Below, in pieces: positions 53,194 through 59,761 of a DNA stretch of 64,000 nt. Source of the DNA: Kiritimatiellia bacterium. Its GTDB lineage: Bacteria > Verrucomicrobiota > Kiritimatiellia > UBA8416 > JADHWI01. Every line of letters begins with the position of its first letter. Positions within the stretch are counted from its first letter, which is position 1. Where the stretch lies: assembly GCA_030744755.1 (NCBI GenBank), contig JASLPY010000007.1, positions 1-64,000 of the forward strand, read 5' to 3'. The notes beneath the pieces were generated by a model that was given only the letters and a program-made list of their open reading frames with translations, was not told the origin of the DNA and searched no databases. The translations under genes and the position numbers were made by a program.

Positions 53194-53250
53194 TCGACTA
53201 TAGTTGATCATTGACTGGGTGAGACAACGACAATCGACAAGAGGGCACTT
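53194..53250 (+). pseudogene. Orphan copy of the regulator leader
   Basis: TGTCGACTATAGTTGATCA and GACAACGACAATCGACAAGAGG match the sequence between promoter S4 and the start codon of the regulator at 57.6 kb. Here no regulator reading frame follows; abiEii begins its opposite-strand frame instead. This looks like a leftover from a lost divergent regulator gene. No other feature was seen in 53260-53355. Confidence 0.55.
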
Positions 53251-53355
53251 CAGGGATTAGCGGGGGATATTCTGTCCGAAACCGAAGTTCAGAAGCCGGA
53301 AAGGGCCGGAATCTGCTGCCGGCCGTGGGACACACCATCGCCCGCGGGCCAGGAG

Positions 53356-54255
53356 TCATACAACCTCGATACGATCGGCAATCCGGCGGAAGAAGTCATT
53401 CGACCAGACCTCCACGGCACGGCGATCCCGCAGGAACCGCACCACTTCCGTGCGGGCCCGGGGAACATCGAGCTCGTCTGCCGCGTCGCCAAGCCTGTCA
53501 ACAAGGGCTTTGCGGCTCAGCGGAGAGGGATCGCTGTAGTCGCCGGACTGGCGCATCCTTGCTTCAAGATGACTCAGATGCAGCGGTGTCCCCCGGCCGA
53601 GATACCACGCCAGGTCATACCAATCGCGCCCCTTGACCCGGGTCTTCCACCGGCGGCAGAGAACAGCGTGCAGTTTCCCCGCAAAGAGGTCGGGGAGCGC
53701 GTAGACGCGGACAGAGAACGGAATGGGCTGAAGCAGGTATTGGTTCTCCGTCTGGAAGCCCGGCGGCGGGTCCGTATCGATCTCGACCTTCACCTTCAGC
53801 TGCCTGTCCGGGTGCAGGCCTTTCAGGATGCCTGGATCGGCTTCGATCACCATGAGTTCGCGCAGCGTGTTCGTCTTCAGAAATGCCGACTCAATCGCTG
53901 TTTGTCGTTCGGCGGGGCGTGTGGGTTGCTCGAAATTGACATGAAAGCCGAAACTGCGGATCTCGCGCTGCAGACTGTCGCCATATGCGCCGAGGCGAAA
54001 GTCGGGATTCGGGGCCAGCAGGGAGAAGTCAAGATCCTCGGAGTAACGGTCCAAGCCATACAGCACCCGAAGGGCCGTACCGCCATAGAACGCGGCGTGC
54101 TCGAAGAACTTCGACCGCCAGAGACCGAGCAGGGCAACTTCCTGGATGATCTCACGCGCCGCATTCTCGTAGTCATCGCGAGTCCGGCAATTGTAGGCAT
54201 CAAGCATTGTCTTTACGGCGTCATGCACGGGCGGGCTCCCTGAGGGTGTTGACAT
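53356..54255 (-). CDS. AbiEii-type nucleotidyltransferase toxin
   Basis: Toxin of the AbiE (type IV) toxin-antitoxin/abortive-infection family. The nucleotidyltransferase signature is present: AFYGGTALRVLYGLDRYSED then LDFSLLAPN (about residues 55-80), with the third acidic residue probably in KVEIDTDPPPG, and DLFAGKLHAVLCRRWKTRVK with GRDWYDLAWYL closing the fold. 299 residues is typical. The start may be the GTG at 54228, which overlaps the abiEi stop by 8 nt; the track ATG at 54255 overlaps it by 35 nt. Members transfer nucleotides to tRNA acceptor ends, which is known for relatives, not shown here. Confidence 0.88.
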   Translation of the reverse strand: MSTPSGSPPVHDAVKTMLDAYNCRTRDDYENAAREIIQEVALLGLWRSKFFEHAAFYGGTALRVLYGLDRYSEDLDFSLLAPNPDFRLGAYGDSLQREIRSFGFHVNFEQPTRPAERQTAIESAFLKTNTLRELMVIEADPGILKGLHPDRQLKVKVEIDTDPPPGFQTENQYLLQPIPFSVRVYALPDLFAGKLHAVLCRRWKTRVKGRDWYDLAWYLGRGTPLHLSHLEARMRQSGDYSDPSPLSRKALVDRLGDAADELDVPRARTEVVRFLRDRRAVEVWSNDFFRRIADRIEVV

Positions 54256-54874
54256 AGCGGATCAGTCGGTCAATCTTCCGGGAGCTGTAGGCTACACACA
54301 CAGCCTCGAGCCGTTCCCCATCCAGCAACCGGAGGCGCTCGATATCAACACGCAGATCATGTGCAAGGTAGTCCTCGTATGCGGCCACGGTCGCTCCAGA
54401 GAAGCGCTTGTCATCCCACACCTTATCGGCGAGGGCCTTTTCCGGTGATGCGAGCAGGAACGACTCATTCTCGCCCTGCTGCAGCAACACCGCCGTCGCG
54501 TACCGTGGTTCCGGGAGAGATCGGTAGGTGAAGATTCCGAACGGCGTTGTGAAACTGCGCGAACGCCCGGTGGTCACCGAGGTCACGGTGGTCACCCGTT
54601 CCGGTATGAGGCCGTGCCATGCGAGGGCGTAGTCCAGACTGATGTAGGAGGGGCCGTAGATCAGGTTGGCCAGAAGCTCCCGGCTCACGGGAGCGCGCCG
54701 GTAGGCATCGCCAAAGACGTAGAGGCCCTTCTTGACGCGGACAATATCGCCCGCATCCAGTAGCCGCTTGACTCTATCGCGTGGCTTTGCGTAGGTGGTC
54801 AGGCACTGAAGAAGCCTCTGATAGTCAAAGACCTCTCTGTCAATCTGCTGCCTTATCTGCCCAATAGTTCGCAT
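54221..54874 (-). CDS. AbiEi-type antitoxin/transcriptional repressor
   Basis: 217 residues. An N-terminal winged-helix (about 1-60: RVKRLLDAGDIVRVKKGLYV) precedes the AbiEi core: ISLDYALAWHGLIPERVTTV, FTYRSLPEPRYATAVLLQQG and LASPEKALADKVWDDKRFSG. Relatives repress their own promoter and neutralise AbiEii. It is first of the two-gene unit and overlaps the toxin gene. A 23-bp dyad just upstream is the probable operator. Confidence 0.88.
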   Translation of the reverse strand: MRTIGQIRQQIDREVFDYQRLLQCLTTYAKPRDRVKRLLDAGDIVRVKKGLYVFGDAYRRAPVSRELLANLIYGPSYISLDYALAWHGLIPERVTTVTSVTTGRSRSFTTPFGIFTYRSLPEPRYATAVLLQQGENESFLLASPEKALADKVWDDKRFSGATVAAYEDYLAHDLRVDIERLRLLDGERLEAVCVAYSSRKIDRLIRYVNTLREPARA

Positions 54875-54897
54875 TTACTAATCCATTTTCAGCATGC

Positions 54898-54923
54898 TAT
54901 GTCCACGATCCATGGACATAATA
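54898..54923 (-). promoter_or_regulatory. AbiE operator with overlapping -10 box
   Basis: TATGTCCA-7-TGGACATA (54898-54920) is a perfect 8-bp inverted repeat spanning 23 bp, 23 nt upstream of the antitoxin ATG. A minus-strand TATTAT (54923-54918) overlaps its edge; a candidate -35 TTGCCT is 19 bp away. Characterised AbiEi repressors bind 23-bp inverted repeats. The gap to 55236 also has a GGGGTCGGACCACGG repeat end at 55031-55045. Confidence 0.6.
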
Positions 54924-55130
54924 CTACAAGAATAGGCATAAAAGGCAAGCGAAATTGACCTGCCCCCCCCCTCTGAAGCGAGCTAGTGCGCAGAGAAAAG
55001 GGGCCAATAGCCAATAAGGATTTTTCCTACGGGGTCGGACCACGGCAAGAGCCTTCTGCGAAGCGATGTAGATCAATGCTGCCAGTGAGATCTAAACGCG
55101 TGAGATTCTCCTTACCCCACAGCATGAGGT

Positions 55131-55220
55131 ATTAGGCGCTAGGCAACTAGTGGTTAGGTCCTGCTAGTCCCTAGCAAACTAACGCCTAACACCTGCGATT
55201 TGCGCGACAGCGCAAAACGC
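55131..55220. repeat. Palindromic intergenic element, copy 2
   Basis: ATTAGGCGCTAGGCAACTA (55131-55149) is identical to the reverse complement of 45606-45624. It is followed by CTAACGCCTAACACC and the hairpin GCGATTTGCGC/GCGCAAAACGC (55195-55220), which corresponds to the hairpin of copy 1. Confidence 0.75.
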
Positions 55221-55236
55221 TCTCTACCCAAAAGGC

Positions 55237-55264
55237 TTGACCTGTGATCCGTAAGTGATACTAT
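55237..55264 (+). promoter_or_regulatory. Candidate vapBC promoter
   Basis: TTGACC (55237-55242) and TACTAT (55259-55264) are 16 bp apart, 46 nt before the antitoxin ATG. GTGATCC and ATGATCC repeats flank the -10 box and may be operator half-sites. Confidence 0.5.
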
Positions 55265-55309
55265 ATGATCCGAGGTGTGACCCATATGCCGAACCACAAG
55301 GAGGCCAAA

Positions 55310-55567
55310 ATGAAGTCATTGACGCTACACGCGATGGATGATCAACTGGCGGATCAAATCAGGCGTCGAGCAAGCGAGATGTCGATAAGCATGAATGAGC
55401 TCGCCAAACGCGTTCTGGCTGAAGGCCTTGGGATCAAGACGCCGGCGAAGCCGCCTCATAGGGATGACTTTGCGCCATTCTGTGGAACCTGGAGCGAGCA
55501 TGACCTCGAGGAGTTCAACCGCTGCGTGGCCGATATGGAAACAGTAGACGCAGAGGACTGGCGATGA
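55310..55567 (+). CDS. VapB/FitA-type antitoxin
   Basis: 85 residues from the ATG at 55310, chosen over the track start (55265) because AAGGAGG lies 5 nt upstream. Residues 1-45 form a ribbon-helix-helix-like DNA-binding unit (MKSLTLHAMDDQLADQIRRR and ASEMSISMNELAKRVLAEGL). The acidic C-terminal tail (FCGTWSEHDLEEFNRCVADM) would block the PIN toxin. Its stop overlaps the toxin ATG by 4 nt. Confidence 0.87.
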   Translation: MKSLTLHAMDDQLADQIRRRASEMSISMNELAKRVLAEGLGIKTPAKPPHRDDFAPFCGTWSEHDLEEFNRCVADMETVDAEDWR

Positions 55568-55953
55568 AGAAGGTGCTTCTGGATACAAATGCATACACCG
55601 CGTTGCGGAGCGGCGATGAAAGCATCCTGGATGTGCTGGGACGAGCCGAAACGGTCTTTATGTCCGCCATCGTACTGGGGGAACTGCACGCCGGTTTCAA
55701 GGGGGGAAGCAAGGAGGCCGTGAACCGCGGAGAGCTTGAAGAATTCAACAGTCGGCCAACCGTACGGATCCTGCACGTCACCCAGGAGACCGCGGAAATC
55801 TTCGGGACGATCAAGCATCGCCTCAAAACAGCGGGAACACCCATTCCCGTCAACGACGTCTGGATCGCCGCTCACGCGACCGAAGCCGGCGCATTCCTCG
55901 TCACTCACGACGAACATTTCAACGCCGTTCCCGGCCTTCTGCTCTGGCAGTAA
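55564..55953 (+). CDS. VapC-type PIN-domain ribonuclease toxin
   Basis: 129 residues. The acidic PIN residues are visible: Asp in KKVLLDTNAY (residue 7), Glu in VLGELHAGFKGG (about 39), Asp in VNDVWIAAHA (about 99) and Asp in LVTHDEHF (about 117). Relatives cleave tRNA or rRNA with Mg2+. It is translated from an ATGA overlap with the antitoxin. Confidence 0.9.
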   Translation: MKKVLLDTNAYTALRSGDESILDVLGRAETVFMSAIVLGELHAGFKGGSKEAVNRGELEEFNSRPTVRILHVTQETAEIFGTIKHRLKTAGTPIPVNDVWIAAHATEAGAFLVTHDEHFNAVPGLLLWQ

Positions 55954-56140
55954 GGCTCCACCCGCAACATCAGTCCCTATAAGAATTGATAAGCAATCGC
56001 TTTCCGGGAGTCGCCGCTGCAGAAAGGCTGGCCGCCCGGACTTCCGCAATAAGCAGGTAGTCGCCGCTATGCGAGATCGTGACACGGTTGGCCTCCACGT
56101 TCGCCGGAGGCGTATAGCGCCCATACAGCAGGTTCCCATC

Positions 56141-56191
56141 GCACTTATCTCCCTCCAAGCATGTGACTTACCGTGGTCCGACCCCTATGGA
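56141..56191. repeat. Left 51-bp inverted repeat
   Basis: This 51-nt stretch is the reverse complement of 58760-58810 with one mismatch. It contains CCGTGGTCCGACCCCTATGG. Its inner end is 40 nt from the stop of the secreted protein gene. The interval 55954-56140 before it holds no recognised gene. Confidence 0.9.
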
Positions 56192-56231
56192 TAACCGGCC
56201 AATAACGGCCGGACCTGAGCTAGCCGAAGGC

Positions 56232-56933
56232 CTACTTCCCGTAGATCAACGTCCCAGAGGTGGCGGGGTCGACGACTGTGCCTTGTACCGCGAATCCGTC
56301 GAAACCGACGAAGATTCCGCCGCCGATACCTCCTCCGTCGCCGACCTGTAAGTTGAGAGTCCAGGTATCGCTACTGGTGAGTGTAACCGGTGTTCCGAAA
56401 GAGAATGTCTCTACTCCGGCAGGGCCGCCCCAATCCCCAGCCCCAGGATCGAGCGTTACTTGGCCGACTTGCCCGGCACTTGCCCCACTCAACGTCACGA
56501 TAATTGGATAGGACCTATTAAGGTAGGTGCCGTTGAAGTTGCCGCTGCCGTTGAAGTGCTGACGACCCAGAATGACATCTGAAATCTGCACGGCCGCGCC
56601 AGTCACGGTCAGGGGGATGTCAACATTCCATTCGCCGTTATTGATGTTAACGCTCGGGGCATAGTGGCCGGTCGCATTCGGCGTCGTGAAAAGCGAGTGG
56701 GTAGGGCTCTGGCTGGCGCCGCTCAGAGAAGACGGACCGGTTAGACTGTTCTCAGTCGTGTAGGTAATATTGCTGAGCGTAGAACCGTCGTTTGATGTGC
56801 CGTCGAATCCGGTTTCAAGCAAGACGTCGGCGTTCGCCGAGGTGGCTGCAAGAACTAGGGTCGCCATCGCCACGGCGACGAGGGCCATTACGATGTTGGT
56901 TCGGTTTCTTGTAATGATTATTGATTTCTTCAT
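56232..56933 (-). CDS. Secreted beta-rich protein of unknown function
   Basis: 233 residues. A long signal peptide (about 1-36, TNIVMALVAVAMATLVLAAT then SANA) is followed by a Gly/Thr/Ser/Asn-rich beta domain (VLLETGFDGTSNDGSTLSNI; FNGSGNFNGTYLNRSYPIIV; GFDGFAVQGTVVDPA). It resembles the exported domain of PEP-CTERM-type proteins but has no C-terminal sorting signal. GGAG lies before the ATG. With the regulator gene it is enclosed by the 51-bp inverted repeats. A carbohydrate-binding role is possible but not shown. Confidence 0.6.
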   Translation of the reverse strand: MKKSIIITRNRTNIVMALVAVAMATLVLAATSANADVLLETGFDGTSNDGSTLSNITYTTENSLTGPSSLSGASQSPTHSLFTTPNATGHYAPSVNINNGEWNVDIPLTVTGAAVQISDVILGRQHFNGSGNFNGTYLNRSYPIIVTLSGASAGQVGQVTLDPGAGDWGGPAGVETFSFGTPVTLTSSDTWTLNLQVGDGGGIGGGIFVGFDGFAVQGTVVDPATSGTLIYGK

Positions 56934-57313
56934 TCTCTTTGCTCCAATCTTGATCTTACTTCTGCTCTGTTAACTTGCGTGCAATACAGCCCGCTCACGC
57001 GAGCAAACCGATATCCGGCATCAGTTGATCATAGGCAGGGGCCTCCTTTCGGAGTTGGGGGTAGAAGAGAAAGGGTTTCGTGTGTTGGGTGTCGCATGCG
57101 GGGGCCCAATCGTGACCCGCCATCGTCCACCGGTCTTCCGGTCGGTTGACGAGGTTGAACGGTCGCAAAGGAAGCAGCGACGTATCTCCGACGTGTCGCG
57201 GCGAAACGAAGCAAAGACGGAGACGTCGCAGGAGGGGCACGCCTCGGATGCGTGCCTACTGTCGGCCGCCCCACTCACCGCCGGACTCCCGAGGCCGAGG
57301 GAAGACCTCAGTC

Positions 57314-57336
57314 GAGAGAGAGAGAGAGAGAGAGAG
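57314..57336. repeat. (GA)n microsatellite
   Basis: About eleven uninterrupted GA dinucleotides lie in the 666-bp gap between the secreted protein and the regulator. Around it (about 56995-57420) several frames are open, but none reads like a protein I recognise. Confidence 0.85.
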
Positions 57337-57469
57337 CTAGGGACGTGCCAAATGGCGGGCGGTCTTTCTAGTGCGGCGTTCTGTGTGTATGCAGCAAACA
57401 TCTGGTCCTCTCACAGGTTCCCGATTGGCAAGGGCAGCCCTGTACTGTTCAAACCCTCCCTTTCAACTG

Positions 57470-57540
57470 TGTATTCTGCGCCGGTTGGTTCTTTTAGGCA
57501 ACTAGTGATTCAGATTTTTCTTATCGCAATTTGGATTCTG
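57470..57540 (-). promoter_or_regulatory. Regulon promoter-operator module S4 (upstream of the regulator)
   Basis: Dyad GTTGGTTCTTTTAGGCAAC at 57484-57502. On the minus strand TTGCCT (57501-57496) and CAGAAT (57478-57473) are 17 bp apart. The second block GCAATTTGGATTCTG starts at 57526, exactly 24 bp from the dyad. The promoter points leftward, away from the regulator, towards the secreted protein gene about 530 nt away. Confidence 0.65.
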
Positions 57541-57586
57541 TCGACTACAGTTGATCATGGAGTATGTTAGACAACGACAGTCGACA
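57539..57586 (+). promoter_or_regulatory. Inverted repeat in the regulator leader
   Basis: TGTCGACT (57539-57546) and AGTCGACA (57579-57586) are perfect inverted arms 32 nt apart, directly upstream of the AGAGG ribosome site and start codon. The orphan leader at 53.2 kb keeps both arms (one with a single change). It could be an autoregulatory operator or an RNA hairpin. Confidence 0.5.
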
Positions 57587-57599
57587 AGAGGACATAGCC

Positions 57600-58757
57600 A
57601 TGCCCAGAAAGAAGAAAAGGATCGCTGTTGCTACGGAGTTTTACCCCTTGCGCAAACATTATGACCTGATTCACGGGGTTCAGAAATTTGCCGAGGCTCA
57701 AGACAATTGGGAGCTTGACATCGGCCCTTATCCTGAGGCGCGCAAGAACTTCAGTAAACGCTTTGACGGAGTCGTTGGGCGCATCAGCGCGGAGACGCTG
57801 GCCGCCGCTCGCGCCGCCGGGATCCCCGTGGTAAACACCCATATCCAATCCTCTACCGTCGAAGGGGTGCCCCATGTGCTGATTGACAGTTATAAGGCGG
57901 GGCGAATGGCTGCTGAACATCTGATTGCCCGTGGACTGCGCCGCATCGTCTACATAAGCATACGCGGGAGTTTGGCCAATAATGAGAACTGCAAGGGGGT
58001 CGCAGCCGTAGCCAAGGAACAGGGTTGCGCCTGTAGTCGCTTCTACGTCAACCGCATTTTTTGGAGCTCGTCTCTTCAGCAAAGGCAGTTCGTGGCAACG
58101 CTGACCAAGGCCGCGCAGGACTGGCAAGCGCCGCTCGGTATTGCGACCTTTGAGGATCACCTTGGCCGCAGCGCGGTTACCGAGGTACAAGAGCTCGGCT
58201 GGTCCGTGCCCCAGGACATCGCGGTGATCTCCGCCGGCAACGACGAAATCCACTGCTGTAACCTCTTCCCGACGCTGTCGAGCATCGACCTGGGCTATGA
58301 GCAGAACGGTTACGAAGCCGCCCGTTTACTGGAGGAGCTGATGCTCGGGAAGGCTCCGCCGGAGGAGACGATCCTGGTTCCGCCGAAGGAATTGGTTCTG
58401 CGCCAAACCAGCGACGTGTTCGCGGTCACCGATCCAAGGGTCTCCCGGGCGCTGCGCTTTCTGGCCGACAACTCTCATTGCGAGATTTCCGTCGGTGACG
58501 TCGCCGCAGTGGCGGGCATCAACCGGCAGAACCTCAACCGGCTATTCAACCGTCATATTGGCCACAGTATCAACAGGGAGCTGATCCGCCTGCGGATCGA
58601 GGCCTTCAAGCGTCTGCTGGTGGAATCCGACATGCCGCTCAAAAAGGCCGGTGCGCAGGCCGGCTTCGGCTCCGAATCACAAGTCTACCGCGTCTTCAAA
58701 CGTCTCAACGGCATGACCCCCGCCGAGTATCGGGAAAAGCGGCAGTTGGAGCGATAA
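57600..58757 (+). CDS. XylR-type regulator: LacI-like sensor domain plus AraC HTH
   Basis: The ATG at 57600 (AGAGG 8 nt upstream) gives 385 residues starting PRKKKRIAVATEFYPLRKHY; the track start at 57564 lies in the leader. Residues about 5-275 form a periplasmic-binding-protein-like sugar-sensing domain (GVVGRISAETLAAARAAGIP; AAEHLIARGLRRIVYISIRG; FPTLSSIDLGYEQNGYEAAR). Residues about 280-385 are an AraC DNA-binding domain with two helix-turn-helix units (ISVGDVAAVAGINRQNLNRL; LKKAGAQAGFGSESQVYRVF). This is the layout of E. coli XylR. The S4 module upstream makes it the best candidate controller of the five enzyme operons. Confidence 0.9.
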   Translation: MPRKKKRIAVATEFYPLRKHYDLIHGVQKFAEAQDNWELDIGPYPEARKNFSKRFDGVVGRISAETLAAARAAGIPVVNTHIQSSTVEGVPHVLIDSYKAGRMAAEHLIARGLRRIVYISIRGSLANNENCKGVAAVAKEQGCACSRFYVNRIFWSSSLQQRQFVATLTKAAQDWQAPLGIATFEDHLGRSAVTEVQELGWSVPQDIAVISAGNDEIHCCNLFPTLSSIDLGYEQNGYEAARLLEELMLGKAPPEETILVPPKELVLRQTSDVFAVTDPRVSRALRFLADNSHCEISVGDVAAVAGINRQNLNRLFNRHIGHSINRELIRLRIEAFKRLLVESDMPLKKAGAQAGFGSESQVYRVFKRLNGMTPAEYREKRQLER

Positions 58758-58759
58758 GG

Positions 58760-58810
58760 TCCATAGGGGTCGGACCACGGTAGGTCACATGCTTGGAGGG
58801 AGATAAGTGC
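58760..58810. repeat. Right 51-bp inverted repeat
   Basis: Reverse complement of 56141-56191 with 50 of 51 positions matching. It starts 2 nt after the regulator stop codon and ends 9 nt before the PIN toxin gene end. It contains GGGGTCGGACCACGG, also found at 55031-55045. Confidence 0.9.
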
Positions 58811-58819
58811 ATATTCGAC

Positions 58820-59218
58820 CTACGTTGCTTCGATCGCCCAGAAGTGAGTGGGAGAGACAATCAAGATGTCTCCTGTCTTCTTCAGATCAAGCAAGTCTTT
58901 ATCTCCTGTAATGATGCATTCACAATTTCCCGACATTGCCGTGGCAATGATATTGTCATCATCTGGATCTCGAGAAACAGGAGAAGGAAGAGTTTGAGTG
59001 GCTACAATTGAACAACGTGACTTCAACAGGCTGACAGCGGCATGAGCTTCTCGCGCTGTAAACTTGAATTCGTCGGTTAGCTTGTCTTTCAGCTCGTCGA
59101 GTATGAACTTTGAAAGAACAACATCGTGATTGAGTACGCAGTGCTCAAGAAGCTCGTTGCATACACCGTGAGAAATGAACGCGGCAATGAGAACATTTGT
59201 GTCTATCACTAGTCTCAT
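58820..59218 (-). CDS. PIN-domain toxin
   Basis: 132 residues of the PIN_3/COG1569-like type. Acidic residues: RLVIDTNVLIAAF (Asp6), ILDELKDKL (Glu about 43), SRDPDDDNIIATAMSG (about 86-90) and ITGDKDLLDL (about 106). Likely an RNase. Its ATG overlaps the antitoxin stop by 4 nt. Confidence 0.88.
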   Translation of the reverse strand: MRLVIDTNVLIAAFISHGVCNELLEHCVLNHDVVLSKFILDELKDKLTDEFKFTAREAHAAVSLLKSRCSIVATQTLPSPVSRDPDDDNIIATAMSGNCECIITGDKDLLDLKKTGDILIVSPTHFWAIEAT

Positions 59219-59433
59219 GATACGCGATCGAACACATCTTGATCGGTATAGACTCCGTTTGCGGAAGCCTTGCTCATCATCGACTTGCGCATAGATCGAA
59301 ATCGGCGAATGAATAGATAGTCGCGAAGAGACTCTCTAACGATATCGCTTCTAGAGACTCCATCCTCCCGTGACAATTTCTCGAGTTCTGATTTCATCTG
59401 TTCAGGAACGCTTATGGTTATCGTACTTCTCAT
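59215..59433 (-). CDS. Ribbon-helix-helix antitoxin
   Basis: 72 residues. The N-terminal TITISVPEQMKSELEKLSRE and DGVSRSDIVRESLRDYLFIR form a CopG-type ribbon-helix-helix; the C-terminal part (SKASANGVYTDQDVFDRVS) would contact the toxin. AGAGG precedes the ATG. First gene of the pair. Confidence 0.87.
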   Translation of the reverse strand: MRSTITISVPEQMKSELEKLSREDGVSRSDIVRESLRDYLFIRRFRSMRKSMMSKASANGVYTDQDVFDRVS

Positions 59434-59459
59434 ACAAACACCTCTCTTTATCCTGTAAT

Positions 59460-59488
59460 AAAATATAGTACAGCTGTAATAAAGTCAA
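59460..59488 (-). promoter_or_regulatory. Promoter/operator of the RHH-PIN module
   Basis: On the minus strand TTGACT (59488-59483) and TATTTT (59465-59460) are 17 bp apart. The spacer holds the perfect palindrome TACAGCTGTA (59469-59478), and TTTATTACAG occurs twice in direct repeat around it, good candidates for antitoxin binding sites. Confidence 0.65.
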
Positions 59489-59660
59489 CATATTTGAGCT
59501 TTCTGCGTTGCCGATACCACTCGTCCCCCTTTGAATTCTGCCGATACGATAAATCCGCCCTGTTCGCGCAGGCGCTTAGACCTCTCCTGGATTCTGAGGA
59601 TCAGGACGCAGTCGTCAATGATGACGAAAATCAAACGATAGTCACCAACCCGGTACTGCA
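59485..59660 (-). pseudogene. RelE/ParE-type toxin remnant
   Basis: A startless minus-strand frame reads QYRVGDYRLIFVIIDDCVLI then LRIQERSKRLREQ and runs to a stop at 59487-59485. VGDYRLIF...VLILRI is the characteristic C-terminal half of RelE/ParE toxins. The N-terminal half is missing where the regulator fragment begins. Confidence 0.6.
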
Positions 59661-59664
59661 GTTA

Positions 59665-59730
59665 TTCCCGACCCTGTCGAGTATCGATCTGGGCTATGAA
59701 CAGAACGGTTACGAAGCCGCCCGCTTGCCG
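59665..59730 (+). pseudogene. Fragment of a second copy of the XylR-type regulator
   Basis: FPTLSSIDLGYEQNGYEAAR is encoded here, identical in protein to part of the intact regulator (58267-58332), with several synonymous base changes. Both sides are unrelated, so only about 66 nt survive. It lies just before the CE15 gene end. Confidence 0.75.
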
Positions 59731-59761
59731 GCGTCCCTGATGCGGAGGAGGGGGAAGAGTC

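Noticed and set aside
55970-56158. 62-residue minus-strand ORF reading YGRYTPPANVEANRVT
   Set aside because: It looks protein-like, but its start lies inside the 51-bp repeat and I recognise no family; not enough to call a gene.
57025-57570. 181-residue plus-strand ORF and the overlapping minus-strand ORFs
   Set aside because: They run through the GA repeat (alternating Arg-Glu or Ser-Leu) and into promoter S4; no domain and no good ribosome site.
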